Below the pieces are notes generated by a model, which saw only the letters and a list, made by a program, of their open reading frames with translations, did not search any database and was not told the origin of the DNA. Shown here in pieces: positions 1 to 11,590 of a stretch of DNA of 64,000 nt. Each line of letters starts with the position of its first letter. Positions within the stretch are counted from its first letter, which is position 1. This DNA is from Adenophora triphylla var. japonica (taxonomy: Eukaryota > Streptophyta > Magnoliopsida > Asterales > Campanulaceae): the NCBI GenBank assembly GCA_022495995.1, contig JAFEMH010000337.1, positions 62,001 through 126,000 on the forward strand, given 5' to 3'. The position numbers and the translations under genes are program-made.

Positions 1-89
1 ATCCTCGATTAGAAATGGAACGTACTTTTCAACCCCAAAGCCAATCAGATGAAAATATCTACAAATAACTTGCAACTGAAATTGGCTCG

Positions 90-1437
90 TGATGGATGTG
101 GTTTTACCTATCAAAAAGATATGTTTTCAAACTTATTTGGTGCTTCAAACCTTGGGAGGTTAATGTATTTTCTAGTATTTTATAAGTACAGGAGTTGAAG
201 TGTAATTAGGCAAAAAAAAATGGAGGATTTAAGCTGAGTTTTGAAAGTTGAGGGATCAAAGTGCAAAAGAAGGGAAGAGAAGTGCCTAAATTAAAAATAG
301 GCTGGAGTGACCGCTCTATGAGATTGAGAGACCGCACAACATGGATAGAAAGTATGTGCAAACGCGCGCATCAAATGAAGCGACCGCCCTTGGTGCTTAG
401 CAACAGAATAATTGTAACAGATTGATTTCGTCACAAAATTGAAGGCAGCCTCCGAAGGTTTTGATACGAAAATAGCAACAGAATAGTGACAGATTTAGTC
501 CTTAATCCGAATTGTACAAGGATTTTAGCAGATTTTGGCCAAAATTGGATTACAATTAGGATTTTCTCTTGCCTCCTACTATATAAAGGACCCCTATACT
601 AGATTTTGACATCTCCTCTTATCTCTTATCATCCTTTTCTTCTCTCTTCTCCTCTTGTACATATTAGATTAGGGTTTTTATTCATTTTGAAGATTCAAGA
701 TTAAAGGTTTTAGTATTTTATTTTAATAGCCCTTTAAGGCTAATTTATTTGATTCATGAATTGAGGTAATTAACAATTGGATCTTTATGCTATTGATTTA
801 ATTCTTCCCATCTCTCTCATTCTTGTTCTCTCAACATTTTTAATTATCATTATTTGGCTTAAATTGAATGTCAAGATACTTTTGGCCTTTAAATCTATTT
901 GGGTATAAATGGTTTCACTCACATGACTGATTTATACATTGAACATTGTTGAGAAGATTAGATTTAATTAAGAACTTCACGGAAATCAATAAATCTAGGT
1001 TTTTATTTTCTTGTGTTTTAAATTGAATCTATTAAACATTTGTATTGAATTCATGAAATATATAAAAAATAATAGATATTAGGGTTTTAATATTTTTATT
1101 GACTTCACGAAAGATATTAACATATTAACAAAAGTGAACAAACCCAAGAATGAGATTTAATTCTTTTTACATGATTTATATACCATAAAAAGACAATTGT
1201 TATGATCCCCAATCCATGAATCCCTTGCTCTCTTGAATTCTTGAATTGTTTTATTTTGCTTTCCTAGATTACTAATTCAAACAATCAAAAAATCCTTGAT
1301 TACTTGTTAAACTAATAAAATACACTTGTTTCACTTTAGTCCCTGTGGATTTGACCCTTGCAATTAAGCATAATACTATATTGATAAACTAGTACACTTG
1401 CTAGGTAATTTTAATAAGAGGGAGATTTCCTTCATCA
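90..1437 (+). repeat. 5' LTR of the Athila-like element
   Basis: Direct repeat of 4825-6124. Boundaries are set by the TG/CA ends and the flanking GCTCG duplication. A TATA-like TATATAAAGG lies at 580-589, with the CT-rich stretch expected around a transcription start just downstream, so U3 is about 490 bp. The rest is AT-rich R/U5 sequence without coding capacity. Confidence 0.87.
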
Positions 1438-1443
1438 AGTTTT

Positions 1444-1461
1444 TGACACCGTTGTCGGGAA
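1444..1461 (+). promoter_or_regulatory. Primer-binding site, tRNA-Asp type
   Basis: Seven bases after the 5' LTR the sequence TGACACCGTTGTCGGGAA matches the plant tRNA-Asp primer site (TGGCGCCGTTGCCGGGGA) at 14 of 18 positions. The differences are mostly G-to-A or C-to-T, as expected for decay of a methylated element. Confidence 0.75.
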
Positions 1462-1494
1462 CTTGTGTAGCGAACAAGTTAATTTTATTAGTGT

Positions 1495-2543
1495 ATGCTT
1501 AGTCGACGTTCTTTGACTCCTACCTTGGAGCAATTGAACGAAGACATTGATAAATTAGGTCGGCGTTTGAAAGATCTTGAATTAAAAGAGGGCAACCCCC
1601 TCGAAAGTACCTAAACCCTTCTACCACCGGGGTAGAATAGGAAAAAGTCGTGATTCAATATCACCGGCTCAAACTATGCAGGAGTTTTGTCGTCTTAGAG
1701 TCAATGCCTCTATATCTTGTATTGTGCTAACGAAGGAGGAAAAGAATTTTGAAGTAAAGGGTCAATATTTTAACATGTTGCTCATTTATCAAGGTCTACC
1801 GGTCAAAGATCCTTTGACTTTCTTATTTGAGTATATGATGATAGTATCTCACATTCCGGGCAAGGTAGGTGTAACTGATGAGCAAATTAGATTAAAGTGC
1901 TTCCCCTACACTCTGAAAGGGGCAGCCAAGACTTGGTTTATGATGTTACAACCTAGGAGTATTAGCACATGAGATCAATTGCATGATGTATTTTTACAAA
2001 AGTATTATCCCCATCCCACGTTGGCTAATATGAGGCAAAAGATTATTGGATTTTCCCAAGATGTAGGTGAGCATTTTCATGAGGCTTGGGATCGATTTAA
2101 AATGATGTTAGTACATCACAATTTTCCCTTGCCATTGTTAATCTAAACTTTTTATGACGGCTTGAATCATGTTAATAATGCGGCGGGGCACTTGAGCCAA
2201 CCCCCCGCAAGAGAATCATGCTTTGTTTGAAATGTTGGGTGATAATTTATAACAAAAGAGTACGAGGGGTAAGGCCAGAGGAGTACATAAGTTAGAGGCT
2301 AATGATAATTTGGCTAAGTAAGTATCTCAATTGATTGTTATGTTTAATGCTAAAGGCACCTCTCTTGGTGCTAATGTTGTGCAAGATATTTGTTCTATTT
2401 GTGGTCTCCATAATCATGCTACTAAATTTTGTCCTAGTGGTGCACAGTTTATTTCTAATGATGAGCAGGTAGATGCACTCAATGGATACAATCTAAGGCC
2501 TACACAAAATAATCCATATAGCAACACCTACAATCTGGGGTAG
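1495..2543 (+). pseudogene. gag remnant (Ty3/gypsy capsid and zinc knuckle)
   Basis: A plausible start codon at 1495 opens a short N-terminal frame with a coiled, charged stretch. A retrotransposon gag core follows at about 1794-2190 (the 'DPLTFLFEYM' helix and 'IRLKCFPYTLKGAAKTWF' motifs), and a CX2CX4HX4C zinc knuckle lies in the frame starting at 2331. The frame is broken by stops, including a TGA at 1970-1972 where the family has a conserved tryptophan, and by frameshifts before 2331. Gag would form the virus-like particle and bind RNA; this copy cannot make a full protein. Confidence 0.78.
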
Positions 2544-3229
2544 ATGAATCATCCCAACTTTTCATGGGTAGGAAAGCAAGGTAATCAAAACAAACCCCCA
2601 CATACTCCACCACCCCAAGGGAAATTTGAGACTAGAAATGAGCCTTGGGAATAGGCCTTGGAAAGAATGACGTTGGAGCAACAATAAGAATCAAGGCAAC
2701 AAAGTGCTGCCATAAAAAAGCTTGAAACTCAAATAGGGCAAATTGCTGAAGTCCTTCAAAGTCACAAGCCCGGAACTTTTTCGAGCCAAGTACATCAAGT
2801 TATAGCCATATCCATCCTACGGAATGGAAAAATGGTAAGTCAGGAGGTTAGTGCTTCATCATCTTCTTCTTCTCCTCTTCCCATTTTCCGAAAAAGATGC
2901 TGAAAATAGTACATGTGGATTAGGGGAAAATTCCAAAGATGTTTACATACCCCCAAGCCATATGTACCACCGGTGCCCATTCCTGGTCGATTGATGAGAC
3001 ATAAGATAGAGAATCAAATGAAAGAATTGACGGAGATGTTCTCCAAAGTTAGCATAAACCTCCCACTACTTAATGTGATTAAAAAATTCTGACATATGCA
3101 AAAAAATTCAAAGAATTAAACTCTAAAAAGTATATGTACGGAAAGAATGAGATGTTGATCATGGGAGAGAGTTCTAGTGCCATAGTTCGACAAGACCTCC
3201 CACCTAAACAAAAGGACCCCGAAGCTTCA

Positions 3230-3768
3230 CAGTTTCTATTACTGACCTTGGTGCTAACATTAATTTATTATCATACTCCACATACTTGAAATTGGGTTTG
3301 TCCAAGTAGAAGCCCACCACAATGATCCTCAATTTAGCGGACCATTCTATTAGAAAACCGATGGTCATTGTGGAGGACGTATTAGTTCAAGTGGGGACCT
3401 TGATAGTCCCCGTTAACTTTGTGGTTATTGATATGGTTAATAGAGGAAGTACGTGTAGAGACCCTACTATTTTGCTAGGATGTCCCTTCATGGCCACAAC
3501 TAACACAATAATAAATGTTGGAAATGGGAAATTGTCCATGACGATATCGGATGAGAGGATAGAAATCCCGGTTAATGATGTGATGAAACATCCCATTGAT
3601 GATGATGGGGAAGATTGTGAGCCCTTAGATGACATAGATGAGTATGAGTGTGCTAAATTAGATAAGAGTGACTGTGAGAATTCTAGGGATAAAGCGGACA
3701 TTCATGATATGGATAGTAACAATAAGGCCGACAAATACTCTTTGAGTGACAGACCGTATCACCCCTAG
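3230..3768 (+). pseudogene. Aspartic protease remnant (Athila-like)
   Basis: The frame reads through 'TDLGANINLLS' (aspartate codon 3244-3246), followed by a beta-rich core with 'KPMVIVEDVLVQVGTLIVPV' and 'ILLGCPFMATTNTIINV'. This is the order seen in Athila-type proteases: the catalytic loop in its DLGA form, then the flap region, then ILG.PFL. A stop around 3308 separates the catalytic loop from the rest. An acidic tail follows to 3768. Reverse transcriptase, which normally comes next, is absent. Confidence 0.75.
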
Positions 3769-4824
3769 ACCGACCACATAAGGAGTCGGTGCCAAAATTA
3801 AAATCATTATTTCCTCTTAAAGCAGAAAGTAATAATTCATGTGCTCAAGTTGAGGAATGCTATTTTCTAGATATATATGGTTCTTTTATTTTTAATATTG
3901 ATGATAAAGATATCTGCTCTTATGATTGTGTTGAGAAAGATAGGGTGCTTGATGTCCGTGGGACAAAGGCAGCAAATGAGTTTGGGGAAGAGGCCCCCAT
4001 GAAAAAAAAAAGAAAATGAAGAAGGCCAAGAAAAGGCCCTTAAAACCCTTGGAATCCACCCGAGCTAATCAATAATGGTACCCGTGAATGTGCGAGGTGG
4101 TCTAAGGGAAGAAAATCTAAGGCCAAAGAGAATGTGGCCACCTCCAATCCCATTTAAGTGGGACAACGGTCGGGCTAATGACCTTAACCAAATATGTTTA
4201 TTGGTAGGTAACCCAAGTAGGTATGTTTTATTTGTTTTGTTGTGTCATATAATCTTTTGAACCCAAAACATGTTTTAGTTCTCTTTGCTATGAGGACATG
4301 GCATGCTTTGAGTTTGGGGGTAGATACCTATTCGAGTTTTTGGGTTTATAGGGGAGTGCACATAGTGTCACTTGCTTGACTTCGTATATTGAAGACTTCT
4401 TAGTTTCAATTGCTTGACTTCGTATGTCCTCATCTTCTTTTGTAAACGTGAACATAGCCCGCGATTTTCGCGATATATTACAAAATTTAAACATTCATAT
4501 GAGTGTGCATGTGCGGAAATTTATATATTATCATGATTTAGAGCATGACATATGAGGATTCATGTTAGCCGACCCCAGATTATTTTGGGAATAAGGCTTT
4601 GTTGTTGTTGTAATGATCTCTCATATTTCATTCATATTGTCATATTGTGGTGGAGAATTGTAAATTAGATTCTTCTATGTAAATATAATCCAATATTTAT
4701 AATCATATTTCATTTATAATAATGATCCAAAAATATTTTATTCGCTTTAATTAGATAGTTATTTTTTATTTTGTTTAAGTTAAGTTTTACTCGGTTACGA
4801 GCAAAAGGTAATTTTGGAAGTATT
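3769..4824 (+). other. 3' internal region of the Athila-like element without pol
   Basis: Only short frames are open here (for example 3789-4019, lysine-rich at its end, and 4075-4260), none with a domain I recognise. A stretch near 4305-4325 (TTTGAGTTTGGGGGTAGATA) resembles the purine-rich segment often found near the end of such elements, but it is 500 bp short of the LTR. The bases directly before the LTR are not a convincing polypurine tract. Confidence 0.5.
4561..4612 (+). mobile_element. SINE-like 3' tail
   Basis: The sequence GCCGACCCCAGATTATTTTG, followed by GGGAATAAGGCTTTG and a run of TTG, matches the 3' end shared by many dicot SINE/LINE copies (GGGACTAAGGCTTTGTTGTTG). Only this tail is recognisable; no Pol III A/B boxes were found upstream. 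It sits inside the Athila-like element, so it was inserted later or is a truncated copy. Confidence 0.5.
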
Positions 4825-6124
4825 TGATTGATGTGGTTTTATCCATCCAAAAGATATGTTTTAAAGCATATTTGGTTCTAAAAACCTTGGGAAGTTAATG
4901 TATTTTCTAGTGTTTTATAAGTATAGGGGTTGAAGTGAAATTAAGCAAAAAATGGAAGATTTAAGCTGAGTTTTGAAAGTTCAGGGATCAAAGTGAAAAA
5001 GAAGGAAAGAAAAGTGATTAAATTGAAAATAGGCTGGAGTGACCGCTCTATGAGATAGAGCGACCACACGACATGGAAAGAAAGTAGGCGCCAACGCGCG
5101 CATCAAATGGAGCGGCCGCCCTTGATGCTTAGCAACGAAATATTTGTGACGGAAATAGCAGCAGAATAGTGACGAATTTAGTCCTTAATCCGAATTTGAC
5201 AAGGATTTTAGCAGATTTTGGCCGAAATTGAATTTCAATTTGGATTTTCTCCCCCCTTCTAATATATAAAGGACCCCTATACTAGATTTTGACATCTCCT
5301 CTTATCTCTTATCACCCTTTTCTTCGCTCTTCTCCTCTTTTATATATTAGATTATGATTTTTTTTATTTTGAAGATTCAAGGTTCAAGGTTTTAGTATCT
5401 TATTTTAATGGCCATTAAAGGCTAATTTATTTGATTCGTGAATTGAGGTAAGTAACAATTGTATCTTTATTCGATTGATTTAATTCTTCCAATCTCTCTC
5501 TCATTCTTGTTCTCTCAACATTCTTAATTATCATTTTTAGGCTTCAATTGTATGTTAAGATACTTTTGGCCTTTGAATCTATTTGGGTATAAATGGTTTC
5601 ACTCACATGCAGATTTATACATTAACCATTGTTGAGAAGATTATATTTAATTGAGGAGTTCACAGAAATCAGTGAATATATGTTCTTATGTTCTTGTGTT
5701 TTAAATTGAATTTATTGAATGTTTGTATTGATTTCATGAAATATATAAACAAGATAGAGATATCAGGGATGTTATTATCGACTTCACGGAATATATTAAC
5801 ATATTAATTTTATATTTTTGTGAACGAAACCCAAGAATAAGATTGAATTTCTTTTACATGATTTATATATCATAAATAGACAATTGTTATAATCCCCAAT
5901 TAATAAATCTCTTGCTCTCTTGATATCTTTAATTTTTTTATTTTGCTTTCCTAGCTTAATAATTCAAACAATCAAAAAATCTTCGGTTACTTGTTACACT
6001 AATAAAATACACTTGTTCCATTGTATTTCCTGCGGATTCGAAGCTTTCAATTGAGCATAATACTACATTGATAAACTAGTTCACTTGTTAGGTAATTTTA
6101 ATGAAAGGGAGATTTTCTCCATCA
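4825..6124 (+). repeat. 3' LTR of the Athila-like element
   Basis: Direct repeat of 90-1437, about 50 bp shorter through small deletions. It starts TGATTGATGTGG and ends CCATCA, and the duplicated GCTCG follows at 6125-6129. Confidence 0.87.
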
Positions 6125-7409
6125 GCTCGATCTATCCCAATTGTCTTATATAACTTATTAATCAACTTATTATACGTTCATCAAGTTTTAGCCCTAAGTA
6201 TACATGAAAACAAGTGTAACTACATTCATTTTTACTCCTAAACTAAGAAAATCAAGTGTCAAAAATTCTAATTTAACATTATCACTAGATTTACAAAAAA
6301 TCAACAAATAAACTCTAATTTTAATTCATCAAACACAAAAAGAGGGATTAAAGTGTACCTTGATTTTTTGATTCTTCTTATCATACAACGGGTGGAGTGA
6401 GCATAGAGAGTTCTTGATACATCCTTTGAGTTTGAAAGAGTTTAAAAAATGTTATGAAAAAATGAGATTAAGAGAAAACATGCTAAAAAACGGAGTTGGG
6501 TAAAGCTGAAAACGGCACTAGTAGTGCTGGTTTTACAAAAAAATAAATAAATAAATAAAAAAAAACCCAAGTCGGCACTCTTAATACCGACTTCAAGTTA
6601 ATTAGTTTAATCCTAATCTAAAAATCTAAAGTCAGCACTCTCAATGCTGCTGTTTTTTTTTTAATCCAAAATCTTTTTCAATATTTACAAAAACCAAAAA
6701 AAATAATAAATAAAGTAAGTATTGATAGTGCCGACTTTGCTTAAAACCAGCACTGCCAATGCCGATTTCAGTGCCGACTTTGCTTAAAACCAGCACTACT
6801 GCCAATGCCGATTTCAGTGAAAGTGGTTACCATGGTACAAAAGTGTGTATTTTGTTACATATTAAAAAAAAAAAGATATTACATGAAAAAAACCAGCACT
6901 TCGAGATTTTGCTAGTGAGAGTCTTTTTTTATTTTTAATATTTTTATACTTTTTAATTTTTATCGTTTTATTATTTTTTAGAAATTTTCATAAATTTTGT
7001 AGTGTGTTATATACAAATATAATAATTGATTTTTAAGCAATATTATAATTTATATTTTCATTTAATAAATAATGTATAAATGTTTTAATAGTTTTTGCTG
7101 TAATATTTTTTAAAAAATATAAATTCTACTATAAAGTGAAGAGTGGAAAAATTAGGATAAAGAATAATTAAAATTACAATGGAAATGATGCAATTATTCA
7201 TCATGTGTTATACACATGATTATTTTCATTGAATTTCTAACAATCATTAGGATTTAGGGCAAAGTGGGGAAATTTAAATATTAGATACCACAATGGGATA
7301 AAATTTGCATGAAGATTGCAAAGTAAATTTGGTGTATACTTTTTTTTGGAGAATGTAAATGTATATTAGCCTACTCTGAGCATGAGATGCAAGAAGAGTC
7401 CATTTGGCA
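6125..7409. other. AT-rich intergenic DNA with dispersed GCCGAC/CAGCACT motifs
   Basis: No gene recognised. Between about 6505 and 6900 the short words GCCGACTT, CCAGCACT, AGTGCTGG and GGCACT recur in both orientations. One 40-odd-bp unit (GCCGACTTTGCTTAAAACCAGCACT plus flank) is tandemly duplicated at about 6738-6820. The arrangement recalls subterminal repeats of a CACTA-type DNA transposon, but no matching terminal pair is visible. The remainder is low-complexity AT. Confidence 0.4.
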
Positions 7410-7414
7410 CAAGA

Positions 7415-8006
7415 TGATGTATTCCAAGAAGATGAAGCTGCGGCAAACCTGGAAGGATGGCCCTGTAAGTCGCGCGACAGAACTGGACGAGGGGCACGAC
7501 TCGTGCTACCTAGCACGACTCGTGCTGAATTGCTGCACGACTGATTTGCCCCTCACGATTCGTTTCACGAGTAAACAAGGTTTGGAACGAGTCGTGAGGA
7601 ATTGCACGACTCGTGCTCGACGCGTTTTTCAGATTAAGATTGATTTGTTTCCCGTGTTTGAAGAGTTTTAATTAGGATTTATTTCTTTTCCTTTTCCAAG
7701 TTGTTTAGGGTATAATACTCTCTTTCATTGTTTGTTTTAGGAGATACTATTTTTTGATTAATAAAATTAATTTGATTGCTTTGCAATTGTGGGTTTTTTC
7801 CTTTGGGTCTTAATTGACATGCAGAAGACTCTCGTAAGAGATTCTTGTTGAAGTTCTTTGAATTCCTTGTGAAGGTTCTCATCTTATTGGTGTTTACCTC
7901 TTCAAACCCTAATTCAATTGCTGATTCAATTCGAATTGGGTCAAATATTTGTTGATTCAATTATTTGCCTATCCTTTTATTATTCCGCTGCAACTCGTTT
8001 ACATCA
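7415..8006 (+). repeat. 5' LTR of the gag-protease element
   Basis: Direct repeat of 9838-10440. It contains several copies of the word CACGACTCGTGC and inverted relatives at about 7495-7625, which can fold into hairpins, and a weak TATA-like GGGTATAATA near 7708. Confidence 0.9.
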
Positions 8007-8008
8007 GT

Positions 8009-8020
8009 TGGTATCAGAGC
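8009..8020 (+). promoter_or_regulatory. Primer-binding site, initiator tRNA-Met type
   Basis: TGGTATCAGAGC, two bases after the 5' LTR, is the exact complement of the 3' end of plant initiator tRNA-Met, the usual primer for many plant LTR elements. Confidence 0.9.
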
Positions 8021-8039
8021 GAAGGACGATCCGAGGAAC

Positions 8040-9837
8040 ATGATGGCCAACAACGAAGGAAACAACAACACCAAAGATATCCTAGCACAACTAGCCAATA
8101 ACTTGGTAGCGATGCAGACACGGATGCAAGAAGATCGACGCAGATCTGAAGTAGAAGTTGCAACTCGTCATACAGAACTTTTGGAGGCTTTGCGAGGTTT
8201 AAACATGGGTGGTGGTGGCAACCGTGGCAATCCAGGCGGTGATCGGGCTGAGTTCATCCACAACAATCGAGGTGGTGGTGGAGAGGCCATTGGTTTGAAT
8301 CCGGTAGAACAACGACCAAAGATAAGGGCCGATATTCCTACTTTTAATGGTGAGTTATCTATCGAAGAATTTTTAGACTGGATTAATGAAGTTGATAAAT
8401 TTTTCAATTTAATGCAAGTTGAGAATGTTAGGAAAGTTCCTTATGTTGCATATAAATTGAGGGGTGGTGCTGCTGCATGGTGGGATCAACTTTGTAAGAA
8501 AAGGTTACGTGATAGGTTGCCTCAGATTCGTACTTGGGATGAGATGAAAGAGGCATTATTGATTATGTGCAAAACTTATTTTCTAAATTTCAGAATTGCA
8601 CCCAAGGTAATCGTAACGTTATAGAATATGTGCATGATTTTTATGCTCAATCGGCTTGTAACGACTTGAGTGAGTCTGAGTCTCAAGAAATCTCTAGGTT
8701 TGTCGATGGTCTTCGGGTTGATATTAAGAACAAGGTGGAGTTATTTACCAATTACTCTTTGAATGATACTATTTCAAGGGCGGAAAAGGTTGAGAAACAA
8801 TTGATTTTAGCTTTTCATCCTCACACTACATTTAAGAAGGTGGGTAATACATCTTTTTCTAGTAGCCCTAGTCATTCTGCAGTTTCTCCATCCCCAGTCG
8901 CATAGCCTACAACACAAGCTTCGGGTTCTAAGGCGGTTGAGGTAGAAACATTGTCTGCTCCTGTTGTTCAAGCTGCTAAACCTGCAAATCCCTATGCTAA
9001 GACATTTGGGAACAAATGCTTTAGATGTCAACAGTCGGGTCACAACTCAGCTAGATGTCCTAACAAACAAATGGCTAATGTGGTAACCAACGTTGATAAT
9101 GATGATGATGTGTTCGTAGAGTACACTCATGACCCCAATGTTACTGAGGATGAAGATGACACTCATGAGTCTTTCGCTGTTCGTCGGCTTTTGTTTTCAG
9201 CCCCTACTACTCTTGAGTGGCACAATATTTTTCGTACCAAGGGGACCGTCAATGGGGTGATGGCTAATATTATCATTGATAGTGGACGTAGTGAAAACTT
9301 GGTGGCAAGGGGATTGGTTAATACTCTCAAGCTTGAGGTGAAGAAACATCCGACTCCTTATGTTATTGGGTGGATCAATGCAAATGGCACTCTTAAGGTA
9401 ACACAACAATGTATTGTTCCCATTTCAATTGGTAACTATAAGGATGCTATTACTTGCGATATTGTGGATATGAGTGCTTGCCAAATATTACTTGGGAGGC
9501 CTTGGCACTTTAATGTGGGTTCTATGCATTGTGGCCGAAGTAATGTGGTTAGTTTTGTGAAGGATGGTGCTCGGTATACTCTATGCCCATTAAAGGATAA
9601 TAGGAAACACGATCGCGATGGCATGTGTAAAGGGATCATATCCTTTTGTGCTCCACACTTTAATTTTTCAGGTACATGGTGTAATCCTGTTGGACATTCA
9701 AGTGCGTTCAAGTTTAAGAAGTTGATCAAGGGGAGGTCGGGGCGGAAGGTCAACAATGGAGGGTCTAAAACTACTAAATCATGTTCTTTTTATAAAGGCC
9801 AGAATTCAGGGACAAATTCTTTTGAAGTGGGGGTGAA
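8040..9837 (+). pseudogene. gag-protease polyprotein, broken, pol deleted
   Basis: The likely start is the ATGATG at 8040-8045. It follows the primer site and begins a hydrophilic, glycine-rich N-terminus. A retrotransposon gag core covers about 8320-8800 ('FNGELSIEEFLDWINEVDKF', 'AAAWWDQL'). A CX2CX4HX4C zinc knuckle lies at 9017-9058. A retropepsin-like domain has its catalytic DSG at 9278-9286 and 'ILLGRPWHF' near 9487. Two lesions break the frame: a frameshift between about 8567 and 8600 and a TAG at 8903-8905. Coding stops being protease-like near 9560 and runs to the polypurine tract with no RT, so the pol deletion is internal. Gag and protease would build and mature particles; this copy can do neither unaided. 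Confidence 0.85.
9824..9837 (+). promoter_or_regulatory. Polypurine tract
   Basis: GAAGTGGGGGTGAA lies directly before the 3' LTR, the expected plus-strand primer for reverse transcription. Confidence 0.8.
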
Positions 9838-10440
9838 TGATGTATCCCAAGATGAAGCTGCGGCAAACCTGGGAGGATGGCCCTGTAAGTCGCGCGACAG
9901 AACTGGACGAGGGGCACGACTCGTGCTACCTAGCACGACTCGTGCTGAATTGCTGCACGACTGATTTGCTCCTCACGATTCGTTTCACGAGTAAACAAGG
10001 TTTGGAACGAGTCGTGAGGAATTGCACGACTCGTGCTCGACTCGTTTTCCGAATTAAGATTGATTTGTTTCCCGTTTTTGAAGAGTTTTAATTAGGATTT
10101 ATTTCTTTTCCTTTTCCAAGTTGTTTAGGGTTTTGTTTAGGGTATAAATACTCTCTTTCATTGTTTGTTTTTAGGAGAGACTATTTTTTGATTAATAAAA
10201 TTAATTTGATTGCTTTGCAATTGTGAGTTTTTCCCTTTGGGTCTTAATTGACTTGCAGAAGACTCTCGTAAGAGATTCTTGTTGGAATTCTTTGAATTCC
10301 TTATGAAGGTTCTCATCTTATTTGTTTTTACCTCTTCAAATCCTAATTCAATTGTTGATTCAATTCGAATTGGGTCAAATAGTTGTTGACTCAATTATTT
10401 GCCTATCCTTTTATTATTCCGCTGCAACTCGTTTACATCA
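9838..10440 (+). repeat. 3' LTR of the gag-protease element
   Basis: Direct repeat of 7415-8006, ending TTTACATCA at 10440, followed by the CAAGA duplication. Differences from the 5' copy are scattered substitutions and a few short indels. Confidence 0.9.
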
Positions 10441-10445
10441 CAAGA

Positions 10446-11590
10446 TTTGAGGTTTGGCCATATTTATAATTTTATGAATGATTGAATTATTATAAGAATA
10501 ATATAAAATCCCCTAACCAAAATTGGTTTCAGATTAGTAGTTAGGGGGCGTTTGTTTTTTCATTTTAAGCCTTATTTGTCTCTTAACACTTATTCATTAA
10601 GAGGATTAGAGAAATAAGTGTGTTTATTTTTTTTTTTTTGAAATAAAGCTTGTTAGGCTCTTAAAGTCCTCTTAATTTTAAGAGGTTAAAATGTTGCTGA
10701 ATTGCCTCTGAAAGCCTCTGAAAGCCACTGTTTCATATTTGGTTTTGGGTAATTTTTTTTAAACTGTTTACTGTTTCATAATGCATTTACGGTTTATTTT
10801 TTTTTTTAATTTTTTTTAACTGTTTCAGATAATGAATTCAGATACAAAATCAAACAACTTATCCAATTCAGAATTCAATTTTCAGTTGCTGCCTCTTAAT
10901 CATTCAGTCATTTTCAGAACTGAAATCAAATTTCAACACTTATCACTTAAAAAAAACAAAAAACCACCACCACCACCACCACCCCCCCTTAGTCAAATGG
11001 CCAACCCCCGGACCCTTTTTTTGTCAAAGACTGAGAGGGAGACCCTTCCTCTGCCTTGGATCTACTTCCCATCTCCCTCTGAAAATTTTCTTGAACCAAA
11101 GAATTTTTCTCATTTTTCCGTGACAATTCAATAAACAGCTTACAGTTCTAGGTGCACTCAAAGGAAATTCACGAGGTAACTTCCCCATGTTAATAACAAT
11201 CCCAAGCCAAGTGTCATTATGAAGTTCTTTTGTTGGGATATTTTTGGATTTCTTGAATACCAAAAACCTCCAAAGTCAGAGCACCACATTTAAAGATTTT
11301 CCACAAATTTAGCTTATATCAATGTGAGCAAACATTATTGATTTCTTATTTGGAGTTTCCCTTAGTGAAATTAAACCTAAACCCTCATAGTTTGGACTTA
11401 GGATTTCAAGATTTTGACACTAAATCTTGTCATAAACCCAACCCAAGATCCGCATTTCTGACGAGCGTTGACTTTGACTATCTTCTTCAAGATTTTCAAT
11501 ATTTTCACTAGTACCATACTTTCCATTGAATCTTACCTCAACCCAGTTGAGGAGATTCAGTATTGGATTCAAGTGAGTGAGTTTTGAGTC
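10446..11590. other. 5' flank of the transporter gene, with a possible hAT-like MITE
   Basis: No coding region. A segment starting GGGGGCGTTTG at about 10553 is followed by motifs such as CTTAACACTTATTCATTAAGAGG. Related words in inverse order occur at about 10885-10955 (GCCTCTTAATCATTCAG, CAACACTTATCACTTAAA). This resembles a decayed hAT-type MITE, but I could not define both ends or a duplication. A (CCA)n run lies at about 10965-10985. The segment from about 11,150 to 11,590 is presumably promoter and 5' UTR; no clear TATA box was recognised. Confidence 0.35.

Larger units (their letters stand above)
90..6124 (+). mobile_element. Non-autonomous Athila-like Ty3/gypsy LTR retrotransposon, both LTRs and TSD present
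   Basis: Two direct repeats of about 1.3 kb (90-1437 and 4825-6124) start with TG and end with CATCA. They are flanked by the same five bases, GCTCG, at 85-89 and 6125-6129, which is the target-site duplication expected of a retroviral-type integrase. The internal part is only about 3.4 kb. It carries a tRNA-Asp-type primer site, gag remnants and an aspartic-protease remnant with the DLGA signature typical of Athila-like elements. I see no reverse transcriptase, RNase H or integrase, so it is a non-autonomous or internally deleted copy. The LTRs differ at many positions, so the insertion is old. The lineage call is inference from the protease and primer site. Confidence 0.88.
7415..10440 (+). 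mobile_element. Non-autonomous Ty3/gypsy LTR retrotransposon (gag-protease only), TSD CAAGA
   Basis: LTRs at 7415-8006 and 9838-10440 both start TGATGTAT and end TTTACATCA. They are flanked by CAAGA at 7410-7414 and 10441-10445. A primer site for initiator tRNA-Met follows the 5' LTR, and a purine tract precedes the 3' LTR. The 1.8-kb interior codes for gag and protease, then stops at the polypurine tract: RT, RNase H and integrase are missing. By eye the LTRs differ at only a few percent of positions, so the insertion is fairly recent. Confidence 0.92.

Noticed and set aside
3387..3701. Minus-strand 104-codon frame over the first protease
   Set aside because: Antisense shadow of the Athila-like protease frame, Ser-rich, without a domain.
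8009..8030. Possible tRNA gene at the TGGTATCAGAGC site
   Set aside because: Only the primer complement is present; no cloverleaf, A box or B box follows.
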